Assembly: GCF_022201045.2 (NCBI RefSeq) | Contig: NC_068563.1 | Span: forward strand, 28,555,001-28,619,000 | DNA: 64,000 bases | Direction: 5' to 3' | Source of the DNA: Citrus sinensis | Taxonomy: Eukaryota; Streptophyta; Magnoliopsida; Sapindales; Rutaceae | In this document: positions 33,788 to 49,504 of the stretch, piece after piece | Layout of the letters: every line of letters begins with the position of its first letter | Numbering within the stretch: position 1 is the first letter of the stretch | Program-made: the position numbers and the translations under genes | The notes under the pieces: model-generated | What the model saw: the letters and a program-made list of their open reading frames with translations, nothing else | Told to the model about the DNA's origin: nothing | The model's database searches: none

Positions 33788-35468
33788 ATGGCAAAGGGAA
33801 CTGGGCATGATGGAGATGCAGCATTTGATAATCCTTCAAGGATTGAACCAAAGCGGCCTCATCAGTGGTTTGTCGATGCTGGCGATTCAGAGCTCTTTCC
33901 TAACAAGAAGCTAGCTGTACAAGCTGCAAACAACAAACCAAGAGTTGAAGTATCAAATTCAAATGTTCCTTGTTGGGAAAACACTTCCAGTTTTCAGACA
34001 GTCCCAAATCAATTTATTGGCCGTTTGTTTGAATCTGAGTCTGCCAGGTCTGTCAATTTTGCTGAAAGGAACTTATCTTCTGTTGGAACAGATGATTCGA
34101 GAAGAAAGGGTTTTGAGGACCATTTTGGGGAAGATTCATCGGTTGGATTGTCAATATCTCATGGAATAGGCGGTCCTGAAGCATCATGTTTTAACTACGG
34201 TGGGTGTAGAAAAGTGAAAGTCAATCAGGTTAAGGACTCGATCGGTGGTTTGAATGCCCCAAAGGTACATAGTTTTGATAGTGAAAATAACAATGACTTG
34301 TCTACTGCTCCAGCCTATACCAGGGAGAACCAAAGTGGTTATATGACAATGGCACAGGGATATAATAAGGAGGATGACACTGTCACACTGATGGGTCATA
34401 CATATAACCGGGGGGATACTAATATCAGATCAACAGGTAGCACCTATTGCAAGGGAGAGGATGGTGCCATATCTTTGTCTGACACCTATAGTAAAGATGA
34501 TAACAATATAATATCTTTTGTTGGATTTCATGACGAACATGAAATTATCTCCATGGGTCAGCCAATTGGTGGCTATGACTCCTCATACAATCAATCTTCA
34601 GATCAAACTGAAGCAGCTTCGGAAAAACAGTTGAATACATCTAACAATGCCATTGCAATTGCAGCTTCCTCTCGAGCAGCTAAATCAAAGCCTGAATCTC
34701 TTTCCAAGAGTAAACTAGATTTTAAAACATCCAAGAAAGAAGCTCCGAACAGCTTCCCTTCAAATGTCAGAAGCTTGATATCAACTGGTATGCTTGATGG
34801 GGTTCCTGTGAAGTATGTATCTTTGTCACGGGAGGTAAATTCCCAACCTTTTATCTGTTTCTTTCATTGATGTTGCTGTAATGACTTATGGTATATGCCT
34901 GCTTGTAACAAGGAGCTTCGCGGTGTTATAAAAGGTTCGGGTTATCTCTGCGGGTGTCAATCATGTAATTACTCCAAGGTGAGTCTTTTTTTTAACATAT
35001 CCTAGATATTCTTGTGAAGTTCTATAGACCTAATGATTGGATATATATGGTTGTATAAGGTGCTAAATGCTTATGAGTTTGAACGCCATGCTGGTTGCAA
35101 AACAAAACATCCGAACAATCACATATACTTTGAGAATGGAAAGACAATCTATCAGATAGTACAAGAATTAAGGAGCACTCCTGAGAGCTTGTTATTTGAT
35201 ACCATTCAAACCGTTTTTGGTGCACCTATTAACCAGAAATCATTTAAGATTTGGAAAGGTAATTGAAATACTCTTTGATCTGAGTTCTGTCATTAAATAC
35301 TCTTGTGCATGACTCTTACTTGTCTTTGGGTTTCTGTTTGGCGGATTCAATACTTTTCTCTAGTTCTGTTTTTTGAACCTTTTTTCTTCTTCTCTATTCT
35401 CAGAATCATTTCAAGCAGCTACCCGTGAGCTTCAGCGAATTTATGGAAGAGAAGAACTGAACTTGTAA
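33788..35468 (+). CDS. Tify-binding-domain (TDBD/Jas-TPL-binding) protein
   Basis: Four coding exons: 33788-34834, 34913-34978, 35060-35258 and 35404-35468; 458 aa. Untranslated exons probably precede (for example 33053-33125, joined to 33773). Residues 1-330 are hydrophilic and probably disordered, with a loose repeat around YTREN/YNKEDD/YNRGD/YCKGEDG/YSKDD (residues about 180-250). Residues about 330-430 form a TDBD domain: SLISTGMLDGVPVKY, then LRGVIKGSGYLCGCQSCN, YEFERHAGCKTKHPNNHIY and IYQIVQEL, with conserved Cys and His residues. In larger proteins this domain sits next to PHD fingers and acetyltransferase modules and can bind Tify or co-repressor partners; this family lacks those modules. 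A nuclear adaptor role is inferred. Confidence 0.85.
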
Positions 35469-36667
35469 GTTGATATTATTAATAAGCATTTTGCAAATGT
35501 GTGCATAGTAACAAGTTGTTACTAACCTATGTACCCAATCACTCGTATGCTCTCCAAATTGTCCAGAATTTGGTTTCTTGCTTTGTAGTTCGTTGAGACA
35601 ATGTGTTTTGATGTACAAAGAAGTGTGTAGTAAAGGACACAAGAGCAAAGCTTATGTGTATTTAGGTTTGAGATGTAGGATCTGTGAAGACTCAACTCTG
35701 TCACCTTTCAGGTGCAATAGAAATTGTTTTGCTCCATGCCTACTTTTACCGCTTCAATGTAAATATTCTTTATTCATGGAGGTGGTGGTGATGATGTTTG
35801 TACAGTAAGTGGAGGTTTCTGAAACTCTTGAAATTCACCAAAGGCTTTCCTACATTTCTAAAATAGTATTAGAAGCCCTACCTTCTACTAATTAAGCTAA
35901 ATTAGAATGTCAATCACAGCAAGAGAGACTAATTGACCTAGATTATTATCATTGTAATTACAACATCTTGAATAAATTTGCAGCTAATTAAATAATTCCT
36001 TCCTCTGATTAAGCCCTGAATTTCTGAAACCTTCCAAAATATGAAATACTGTCTTATTCAACACAAAGAACTAAAAAAATCTCAGGGCACTCTTACATAT
36101 TCGCTGCATCGGATTCAATAATACCGGTAGGTATTAAGCCAGCCGCAGCGTCCATGGCAACTTGGATTCCAGTTTCAAACTCCATTGGTTCAGGGTCGGC
36201 ACACTTGGTCATATTCAAGTCATTTTAGTATAATAACAAATCGGTACTTAATTTTTCACATCAAGAAACGGAATTCCACAGCAAGTTTTAACGGAATTTT
36301 GACAATAACAAAATTTGCCTTTCTACAACAGAAACCCAAAAAACTAAGCATGTCATGTCACAAGCAGAAACAAAAATAAATAAAAATAAAAATAAAAAGT
36401 TCAGAAAAAGAAAATGGGTAAAAAAGGAAAAATATGTCAGTCACAAGATAGAAGGAGCTGTTTGCCACAATGGAAATTCTCAATAATTAAAAACTACATT
36501 TCACACGCTAAAACAAGATTCAAAAGAATGACAAGAAAAATTACAAGCATCCATCACAGTCATCACAATTAGTTTTTTCTTTTCTTTGTTTCTTTTTTTT
36601 TTTTTTTCTTTTTTCCTTTTCCCTTTCCAAGAGTTACACCTGGACGTGCCTCAGAAGTTATGGGTTA
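35469..36667. other. intergenic between convergent genes
   Basis: Contains the 3' UTR of the TDBD gene (+) and of the RabE gene (-). Open frames at 35406-35808 and 36185-36379 have no domain. A TC-rich run lies at 36570-36625. Confidence 0.45.
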
Positions 36668-39874
<3,207 letters not shown>

Positions 39875-42189
39875 CTATTAAATAAAATCAAAGCTAGAAA
39901 CAAAGACAATACACCTCTCTGCACATCAAAACAACAAAACGCACAAATCACTAAGCAAAACGACACACGTTCATTTTCTTTGTTTACATGCATATAAATG
40001 AACTTAATTGTTCAAAAGTACCAGATCAAAACAGCGGAAGGCCAGCTACAAATAAAGAGAGGTGAATTTTTTTTTTTTTTAAAAAAAAGGTTCGTTTGAT
40101 TTTAATTTGAGCAAAAACGAAAAAATAATTGAGATAATTTATTTATCCACCTGAAGGCTGCAATGCAAATCAAGCTTCTCCGATCTCCCCGACTATGATG
40201 GTGTGGGTGTAGCTAAAATGCGCCTTCTATTTTTTTAAAAGTAATTAGTTGCTTTTTTTTTTTTGTCCTCGTTCTGGTGCGCCGATCACTCCTAGTACAC
40301 GCTAGCAAGACTTCCAGGCGCAGAGGCCACCTGTCTCGTTTGCTACTTTTGAGTTATATTTCCACCAATTATGAGAGACCAATGAGTTTAGATATCTTGC
40401 GTATGAAAAAAGTTTGTGTGAGCTGGCATCCTAATCATCACCACAATACAATATTTTTGACAAGTGGTCTTGTAGAATAAAACATCTAATTTCTATAATA
40501 TATATATAAAAAAAAATGTTGGATATAAAACTTATAATATAATATTGGTCTAGTACGACGATCATAAAAGATTTTAAATGATAGAGATGTGAAATATAAA
40601 AAAAAAAATGGAATAAGCTTAGATTTGGGATAAAGATTCAGGATGGATTTATTGTGTTATAAAACAAATTATAATATTATAAAAGTCGATTTATGACACC
40701 GTAAATTTGTCTCGAACTTTAACTTGAAATTAAATTTTTTTAAAGTATTGCGTATGCAATAATGAGTAAACTTTAAATACATGATGAAAATTTAGAATTA
40801 AGATTTAGGATAGATTTATGATGTCATAAATTAATTTATATCATTATAAAAATTGATTTGTGACGTTATAAATTCATCTCAAACCTTAATTCTCAACTTT
40901 AATTTCGGATTAGAAAATTTTCGCTGTAATAATTATTTATTAATTCAATAAACCAAATAGGTTTTTTTGAGGACTTTGACGAAGTTTTCTCAGAGTATTG
41001 CAACTTAGGCTAGTGGTTGAAAAATTGAATTCAGTTATTCACGTAACATTTGTTTGGATAATGCCAAATTAATTGATTTTGGGCCCGTTCATATAACATT
41101 TTCATTCTCTCTTTTAAGGATACGACAGCCTGTATGTGTTCGTATCAATGCTGGGTTTTTTTTTTTTTTTTTTTTAAATGGGTGTGAATAACATGAAGGT
41201 CTTTCCAATACTAGACCAGGATCATCTTCCACATCCGATTATAATTCCCCGACTTCAAAAATATTCTATCTTCTGGGTAAGAAATTAAAAATGAAAGTAA
41301 TTTCACCCTGGGTGTAGCTTGATTGGTCGTGAATATATTTTACGCCTATGATCACACAAGCTACTTAATTTCTGGAACTAGAGGTTTTGATATGATTTTT
41401 TTTTATAAATATTTTCTAGAATAAATTATGAAAGTTCTATTAGCAAAATATTATGAAAGCTCTTCTAGAAATTGATGGCAAAAGCTTTCTTGTTGTACTG
41501 CTAACTGCTCTGGCGGCTATTAATAGCATCATCTTACAAGTATCAGTCAAGAACTGTAGCTAGTTGTGTCTTGATTTAATAAATCATGAACCAATTAAGG
41601 ACTTATATAGCTCCTTTTAAATTTAATAGCTACGGTATATCCAAAAAAGAAAAATTTAATAGCTACGGATTTCACACCAACGGGCAACACAACCACCTGC
41701 ACATGCAATCCTCTAAAGCAAAAATGATTGCGGGATATTCCATTAGAGGAGTAGACAATAATTTAGCTGAACTGTGCTTTAGGTGCACCGACTTATAATT
41801 TTCAGGCAAGCATTTACTCGAAAAGCTGATAAACCTCTTATGAGCTTTTATTTGACTATTGCATTGGGGCCTTGCAGTTGTCGGTCCTGCTATCAAAATA
41901 AAGTTTGTGGATGCAACGAGAATCTGCAGAGAGCTGGAATTAATTTGATTTTATTTTTTGAGGACTGGTGCCGTTTGAAACCTTCATCCGCAGCTAAAAG
42001 TCTTAAAATCTCTAACACTCCACAAGAAACTAAATTAAAGGAAGGGGACACTTCTTTGATGTCTATATATATGTGTGTGTGTGTGTGTGTGCTTGCATCA
42101 AAAAATGAATATCGAAATTTATTTCCTTCAATTGTAACAGAGAAAGGAATTTAGATGCCTCAGCTCTCGAGTCCGTACCATTACCAAGA
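39875..42189. other. RabE leader/promoter and intergenic region
   Basis: The RabE 5' leader exon probably lies near 40151-40190. Beyond it the sequence is AT-rich, with a related pair of segments near 40640-40740 and 40790-40880 (shared ATTTATGACACCGTAAAT-like and AACTTTAA-like text). A TG microsatellite lies at 42068-42091. No gene recognised. Confidence 0.4.
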
Positions 42190-43385
42190 ATCCTTTGCTT
42201 TATGTGCTGTGAATAAGAAAACTTGTTCCGCATTTAGATTCCTCAATCGGCAAATGATGATAGTTATGGTTTCGAAAAATTTGTTCACAAGCTCATCAGC
42301 GAAAGCTTGAAAGTACACATAAAAAGGTTATGATCAGAGCACTGATTTATGAATGCATGCAAGGGTCGGACTTGTGCAGGCACAATATGCAAAAGTAAAA
42401 ATGACTTGAAAATGGTTACCATCTTCAAGCTTTCTGAGCAGGTATTCATAAATCACGAACAAACTCATGCTGGATCTTGATTACAAGTAAAATAACGCAC
42501 CCTTTTGTTTTCATCCACATCAGCTTTAGTCACCACTAAAATCTTGTTAACTTCAACTGAAGTTTGATCGATGCCCTCAATCCAATTCCTAATATCTGAA
42601 CATGGTAATTAAGAAGCAAATTTTATTTTTTAAGTAATAAAATTTTTTAAAAAAAAGAATGGGATAAAGTTTTTTGCAGATTCTTAATCATCCTCTCAAA
42701 TGAAACAAGGCCATCTTTTTATTAACATGTAGCCAGTTGGCTACTGAATTTGATCCGTGAAGATAAGAGAATTATCATGAGGATTAGTGTTGAAGCATGA
42801 TTCATCCATTACGTCGTGCATACGCCATTAAAATTCCCATGATAGTAAGCTGTTTATAAGAAGATAAGAAGATAGAAAGTCTCTTGGAAGGAATAAAAAA
42901 AAAAATGAACCACAAATAGATGTGAAAAACAATATTTCAGCTATATATACATAAGAAGAACTAATAAGAAACTAATACATATAAATGATGCTACTAAAAT
43001 ATTAGTAAGACCAAAAGATGAGATTATATATTCACCACCAACATGCGCAAATTACGCATTTTATTATTATTACTTCATGATATTTAAATTATATATAGAG
43101 TGCGTTTGAGAGTGACGTGAAATAATTGGACTACCACAATCTAACTATCAAGGTGTTTGGTTATACCTTATAACTAAACTTTAACAGTTTAGCATTTTAA
43201 AAGTTAAGAATTTTATTCTAAAATTATAACTTTTATTTTACAGCAGCTGCATCTTAAAAATTATAATTCCTCACTTCCAAACGGAACCATGCACACCCAA
43301 ACCAATGGTGCAGATAAAAGTGGTGGTGTAGAAATTATCACAGAAACCCGAATCCGAAAGAAAGGCAACCTGCCCATGCAAACAA
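42190..43385 (-). pseudogene. decayed partial duplicate of the RabE gene
   Basis: Segments in the same order and strand match RabE exons: exon 7 start (about 42220-42241), exon 6 (about 42262-42310), exon 5 (about 42502-42598), exon 4 (about 42788-42855) and exon 2 (about 43310-43375). Even intron sequence matches, for example ATGATCAGAGCACTGATTTA against the intron near 37111. The exon 5 copy is still open and reads NWIEGIDQTSVEVNKILVVTKAD, but NKAD has become TKAD. The exon 4 copy is frameshifted, and exons 1, 3 and 8 were not found, so the DTAGQE switch is missing. A MITE-like insertion lies between exon copies 4 and 2. It cannot make a working GTPase. Confidence 0.85.
43098..43287. mobile_element. 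MITE-like inverted-repeat element inside the RabE pseudogene
   Basis: The left end GAGTGCGTTTGAGAGTGA and the inverted right end TGGTTCCGTTTGGAAGTGA are similar with small gaps, and the right arm resembles the Harbinger-like MITE at 1604. About 190 bp, AT-rich, noncoding. No clean target duplication was found, so the boundaries are approximate. Confidence 0.4.
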
Positions 43386-44516
43386 TAGGATTGTTCGTTA
43401 ACAATTCAACAGCTACAACCTAAAGCTAGTTAAGAGAAGTAGCATTGACTAATTAATGCACCATAATTATTAATACACCTGACGTGTGAGACAAAAGCAA
43501 AAATTATGTTAATTATTGATTATGTCCTCTGCCTTCGCTCTAGTCTTACGTACTTATTAATGGATAACATTTAAAGTTTAAATTAGGCAATAACAATTAA
43601 AGAAAACGTAACCCTTTGTAGACTCTTCTCTACAACAGTGAGATCGAGTGAGTTTTGGACCAAATGAATGAAATACAGATAGATCTGCAGATAGATACAG
43701 TGGCCTGTGCCCGCTTCACAATGAAAAATCCCAATGCAAGGTGAGTTTTTTTTTTTTTTTTCCTGAGTCTTATTAATTTACGTAGTGCACTTGATAATTT
43801 ATGATCTCTTCGCTACTCGTCGGTCGCCCTCATTCATTCTACTCCATAAAATACGGACATATTACTAATCATAATGCCCCACATGACATGTTTATTGGTC
43901 TACAAACTCACATTTTTTCTTTAAAATAATGGTTAATTACCAGCGTGTCAACTGTCAAGTACTCTCAAATGCAAGTTGCCCGCTGAATGTTTAAGCTACT
44001 ATATTAAGAAATAAAGTATAAATTTGTCAATAAATCATGCGGAGAAGAGTTGTAAAATGTTTGCTCCAATTCACAATTAGATCCCTAATGTTTTAAAACC
44101 TTCATCATTTTGGAAATGACCATTAATTTTGAATTGACCTCCTTTTATTAGTAAATTAATTTCGTGTATTTGAATGGACGACATTTTTTTTTTATATTAA
44201 ACCATCTAGTATCCGAAAATTATATTAGATTTCGACTAATTCAGATTCGAGCCGGGTAGGACCACTGGGGCAGCAAAACTCTCCCAACAAGTATTTAACG
44301 CAGCTGCATTCCCAAGTTTCGAATTGAGGATCTTAGTTAAGCCAGAACAATCTCTTGCCAATTGATCTACGCGCTTGTTGATGAATTATAACGACATTAA
44401 TACGATGAAGTGCTCGCCAAAATTAAAATATTATAATTTCCTTATTTCAACTCAAATTTATACACGAAATTCAATAACAAAGATACCTAGATGTTCCTCT
44501 TCTGAAATAGTAGAAA

Positions 44517-44624
44517 AGCTCTCAATTTTTCAAACAGAAATAAAGTATAACTGTCCATTATACCAGACAAAGCTCTCAATTTTTCAAATAGAAATAAAGT
44601 ATAACTGTCCATTATACCAGACAA
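44517..44624. repeat. 54-bp tandem duplication
   Basis: AGCTCTCAATTTTTCAAA and the next 36 bases occur twice in a row with about one difference (CAAACAG versus CAAATAG). The period of 54 is a multiple of three, so a surrounding open frame is kept, but that frame has no recognised domain. Confidence 0.85.
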
Positions 44625-45546
44625 ACATTAGTAGTTTGGGTCATTGGGTGTATGGGGAAGGCTATACAAGTCCAAAATACAATGACAAGGCAAAAAAAAA
44701 AAAAAAAAAAATTAAAAAAAAAATACGGGAGCAACAGGCCAATAGACTAAAAAGTGCAACTAGCTTGGAATTCCTACTTTACATGCATTCTTTCACCATT
44801 ATAATCATAAAAATAACAAAAAGTTGATTGAAAAAATAATGGCATGGGCCAGCAACTTAATGCTTCAAGCATATGCCAGGAAGATCCTCTCCCCAGTAAC
44901 CTAATTAACCCAGTTAGCTTTTCCTTGTTTTCCCTTTAAAGCTGAGAAACCTCTCTTTCACTCTTCTCTTTGATAAATCTAGGCGCTGGCCAGCAGCGAT
45001 TCAATGTGATGTTTCTAATGGCATCAACGAGTACTACTCACGCCGGAGGCGAGATAAATGGTGATGAGGGGAGTGATCAGGATGATGATCGTGTCCTAAT
45101 TCCTGACAGTTGAAGTTTTGTCGTGTCTTTGATCAGATGGGCAACTTTGGAACCTTTGGCAGTACTTCTCGGATGAGATGCTTTACGGCTCAGGCATGCA
45201 TATCCACACCAGTTAAGCTGTTTTTGTAGGATCTGAAAGGTTTGTAAAAATTAAAATTAATAAGAAAAAAAATACTTTTTCATTATGTAATACGTATCGA
45301 GCTTGGATGAAATGTTATTGATGCTCAAGCGAGCTATTGATTTCAAAGTTTTTTCGTTGTTTTACTTTGTATGTTATTGTGATTTAAATGTGTTTCGTTG
45401 CTTTCTATCCTGTACGTGCTATTCACTTATTTGCCATGAAACTAGCCTTAAAAAAATATGATCCATGGTACGTTGAGTTCAATATAATTTCGTTTCTTCG
45501 CTAATGTAAGTGGCAGCTTTCTGTGCAATCTGGAAATGCAAGTTGC

Positions 45547-45661
45547 AGCTGAGTTCTGTTATAAAGGCTGATGGTTACTCCGGATTTGGGCTAAGGTTGC
45601 TATAAGATTTCTGTGCAATCCGGAAATTAAAGAAATAAGCCTTTTTAACAGAACTCAGTTT
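45547..45661. repeat. inverted repeat, 23-24 bp arms
   Basis: AGCTGAGTTCTGTTATAAAG at 45547 is nearly the reverse complement of CTTTTTAACAGAACTCAGTT at 45641. The arms are separated by about 70 bp, which also contains a direct repeat of TTTCTGTGCAATC(T/C)GGAAA (45520 and 45609). It could fold as a hairpin; origin unknown. Confidence 0.6.
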
Positions 45662-46836
45662 AAGCAAAGGTTGCTAGCTTTAAAAAACTGCATTCATTTC
45701 TTTTATTGAACTAGTGATTAACAAATTAAAGAAATAAGCTCAATATGATTTATGTTGATGTCTTTGCTTATTGTACATTAACTGAGGCATATAACTAAAT
45801 ATAAAGCTTACTGGAATAGTCGAATTTCGGAGCTCAGGATTACTTTCTGTTCACATCCAAGAGAAGAGGAGAAAGACTTGCCCATTTGGAAGAAAAAGGA
45901 CCATTATAATCATGCATCCAAAAGGCTATGGAGTTTTTAGTTTTTGTAAATTACAGCATTTTGACCGAATTTATGCAGAAAATTATACTTTCTGCAAACG
46001 ACCTGTAAATGAACCTGTGAGATCCGCAATTTCTCAAATCTGGCAAGCCAGTGATAAAATAGACAATGGATATTTTGCTGCTTGCTTTAATTTATCAGGC
46101 TTGAAGCCAGATAAAGTAATAGTCGTATGATCTTTAAACAAATTTAAGAATTAGAATAAGTGCTTCAGTAGGCAATCACCGTCGGATCAAACCCAGCGGC
46201 ACATATCAAATGAAGAACGATTAATTTAACCATAACCACAGCAACTTTGAAAATAAACAAATTACAAAACTGAATAGAGACCCAGATGACTGAAGGATGA
46301 CGAAACACAATCTCTTTACAAGCCACGTAATGGGCAGGAAACTGTTAAAACGACTAGAGCAATCACAACCACACAAGTTGCTGAATTCAATGATGCCGCC
46401 GTTTTGTGTAATCATATTTATCCATAAGCTAGAAAATTATTTTTAATGCATAAGTAGTAACCACTGGACACACCATAAAGTCTTCATCAATCCTGAAGAT
46501 CAATATGAATGAATTCATCAAATTTCATAAAACCCGAATTGCACACACTAGAAGAGAGTGGAGACTTCACAGTGGGATAGAGAACAAAATCAACAGCAAG
46601 ACCAACTTCCACACAAAATATCTGGGCAGAACAATCATTGCAAATGAAGGATCCAACAACCAAAATCTCAAATTTGCATTTAAACATAATATTGATGAAG
46701 CATAACAAAAAAAGTATGCAATATAAATATAATCATCCGGCACGAAAAAAAACATGATTTCCATCGCTAGAAGGGTAAAAATACTAAGGTAATAAGCCAA
46801 AAATTCCAAAAGTGTCTCTCATGCGTATATCTTGCT

Positions 46837-47757
<921 letters not shown>

Positions 47758-47769
47758 TCAAAATGAAGC

Positions 47770-49496
47770 TGCAAAAAACATTAAAAGATCCAACTCATTA
47801 GGAAAAATAAAATCAGAAGCAAAGTAGCCAATCATTCGTCCACTTCTCTAATATAAGATAGTCAAAATTTAAAAGAAAAGAAAAAAGGTGCCCTGAAATC
47901 TCTATATCTTTGATAGAGCTCTGTTGTTAAATTAAAGTAACAATATAGTGATGAAATTTCAATAATGCTACTTGAACAGATGCGACCTAAATATTTGTAT
48001 GCTAAATGCAAATGACTAATCAATCAGCGATCGCTTCTTTCTTCGTAAGTTTTAAAAAAACAAATGACTGATATCTAAAGAAAATTAAATTTGAACGATT
48101 TCTTACGCTGTGTTCTTAGTGATTATCAAAACACATTTCAGTACGCTATGCGTTTGAACAAACGACATTAGCTCAAGCGAAAGAGATTATAGAACGTGAA
48201 AGTGCAACAAAAACACGAAGCTAGTGCAAAGTTTGCAAGAACATATACAGAAGAACAGAGATAAAAACAGATCAGATCCGTTAAATTAATTGATGGATTG
48301 GCCAGTGATGTTACCTGAGCTCTACAACAGCGGCTGCGTTTTTGGGGCTTGTAACGAGAGAAGATGGGAAGGACAAAAGTGAAGTAGGGTTTTGATTTTA
48401 AGCGGCGGCGTTCAAATGGAAGATCTTATTGGGGCATTTTGGACTTTTGGACCTCGGATGGAGAGGATTTTCCGAAAATGACCTAATTCGATTGCTCTAA
48501 CTCTGAGCATGGGCCTTTGCAACTGCGAGTGGCGGGAAAGATTCGGATCCAGTAGAGAACTGGTGGTGAGTTTATTAATATGTAACTTAACATTGTGTGT
48601 GGTGCAATAGTTTTAACTAATTGATCTCAACTAAAAACAATTTGTAAGAATAATTGTGATGCAATAATAGTAACCTAATAACATTGAAAATGAGATTAAT
48701 TACCTATTGTATATTTCATATATATTGTTTTCCATTATGTTGAAGAATCAATGATAATTTGAAATATCATTCATAATAAGTAACATGTCAAGCGCGTATA
48801 CATTTTATTTATGTCGGCTTTATGTTTAAGACCATAAATCACAATCCCATTTATATGATACAAATAATTATCTCTGAGGTCTTGTTGCGTCAATATATTT
48901 ATGACACAAATCATTAAGTAAATGATCTACGTATTAGTTTGCATTTGTTTTATATTCTTATTGTATTTGAGTTTTGAGTAATTATGTATTATTTAATATC
49001 AAACATATTTAATAGTCAGTTGTGTCAAAATTCAAATAATGCTAAATAGGTTAATTATGTTTAATTGGACATTGTTAAAGGCAATAACAATTAGTTCATT
49101 GATCGCGTCCAATCATGTTATTCGCTTAATAAACAAGTTGTTGTATTGGCCACGAACGACAACACAAATTGTCATCCGCCAATTCTGTGATCACAATCAA
49201 ATAATGTTTGATTATACCGTTTTTAATTAAACTTAGCATATACTCTAATTATTTCTAACAAATAGTGAAAAGTCATTGTAGAGTGAATTATATAACTGAA
49301 GATATAAAGCAGTAAATTTTAATTGATTAGTAACTAGAGACTCTCCTCCCCTATCAAAAAATCACAAACATTTAACAAAATTTCCTAACTTGCGGCACGT
49401 AGACCTCGTTGTTAGTGCCACTGTTCATGCCATTGCTCATGCCCAACCGTTACTCGTGCCTAATCACTGCTTGCGCCGCTACTCATTTCGGAATTC
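47770..49496. other. S15a leader intron, promoter and intergenic DNA
   Basis: 47770-48314 is the probable leader intron of the S15a gene and about 48315-48380 its 5' exon. Upstream DNA is AT-rich with no recognised gene; the open frames at 49039-49230 and 49390-49599 show no domain. Confidence 0.45.
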
Positions 49497-49504
49497 GTCA
49501 AAAT

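Larger units (their letters stand above)
43386..46836. other. intergenic with small repeats; no clear gene
   Basis: Small open frames have no recognised domain: 44375-44827 (contains a 54-bp duplication), 45018-45113 on the plus strand (MFLMASTSTTHAGGEINGDE and onward, 31 codons, acidic) and 45912-46133 (MHPKGYGVFSFCKLQHFDRI and onward, 73 codons). None has conserved motifs I know, and they may be chance or gene debris. The part 46140-46836 includes the 3' UTR of the S15a gene. Confidence 0.4.

Noticed and set aside
42066-42092. TG/TA microsatellite as a regulatory Z-DNA element
   Set aside because: Simple repeats of this length are common; no supporting context.
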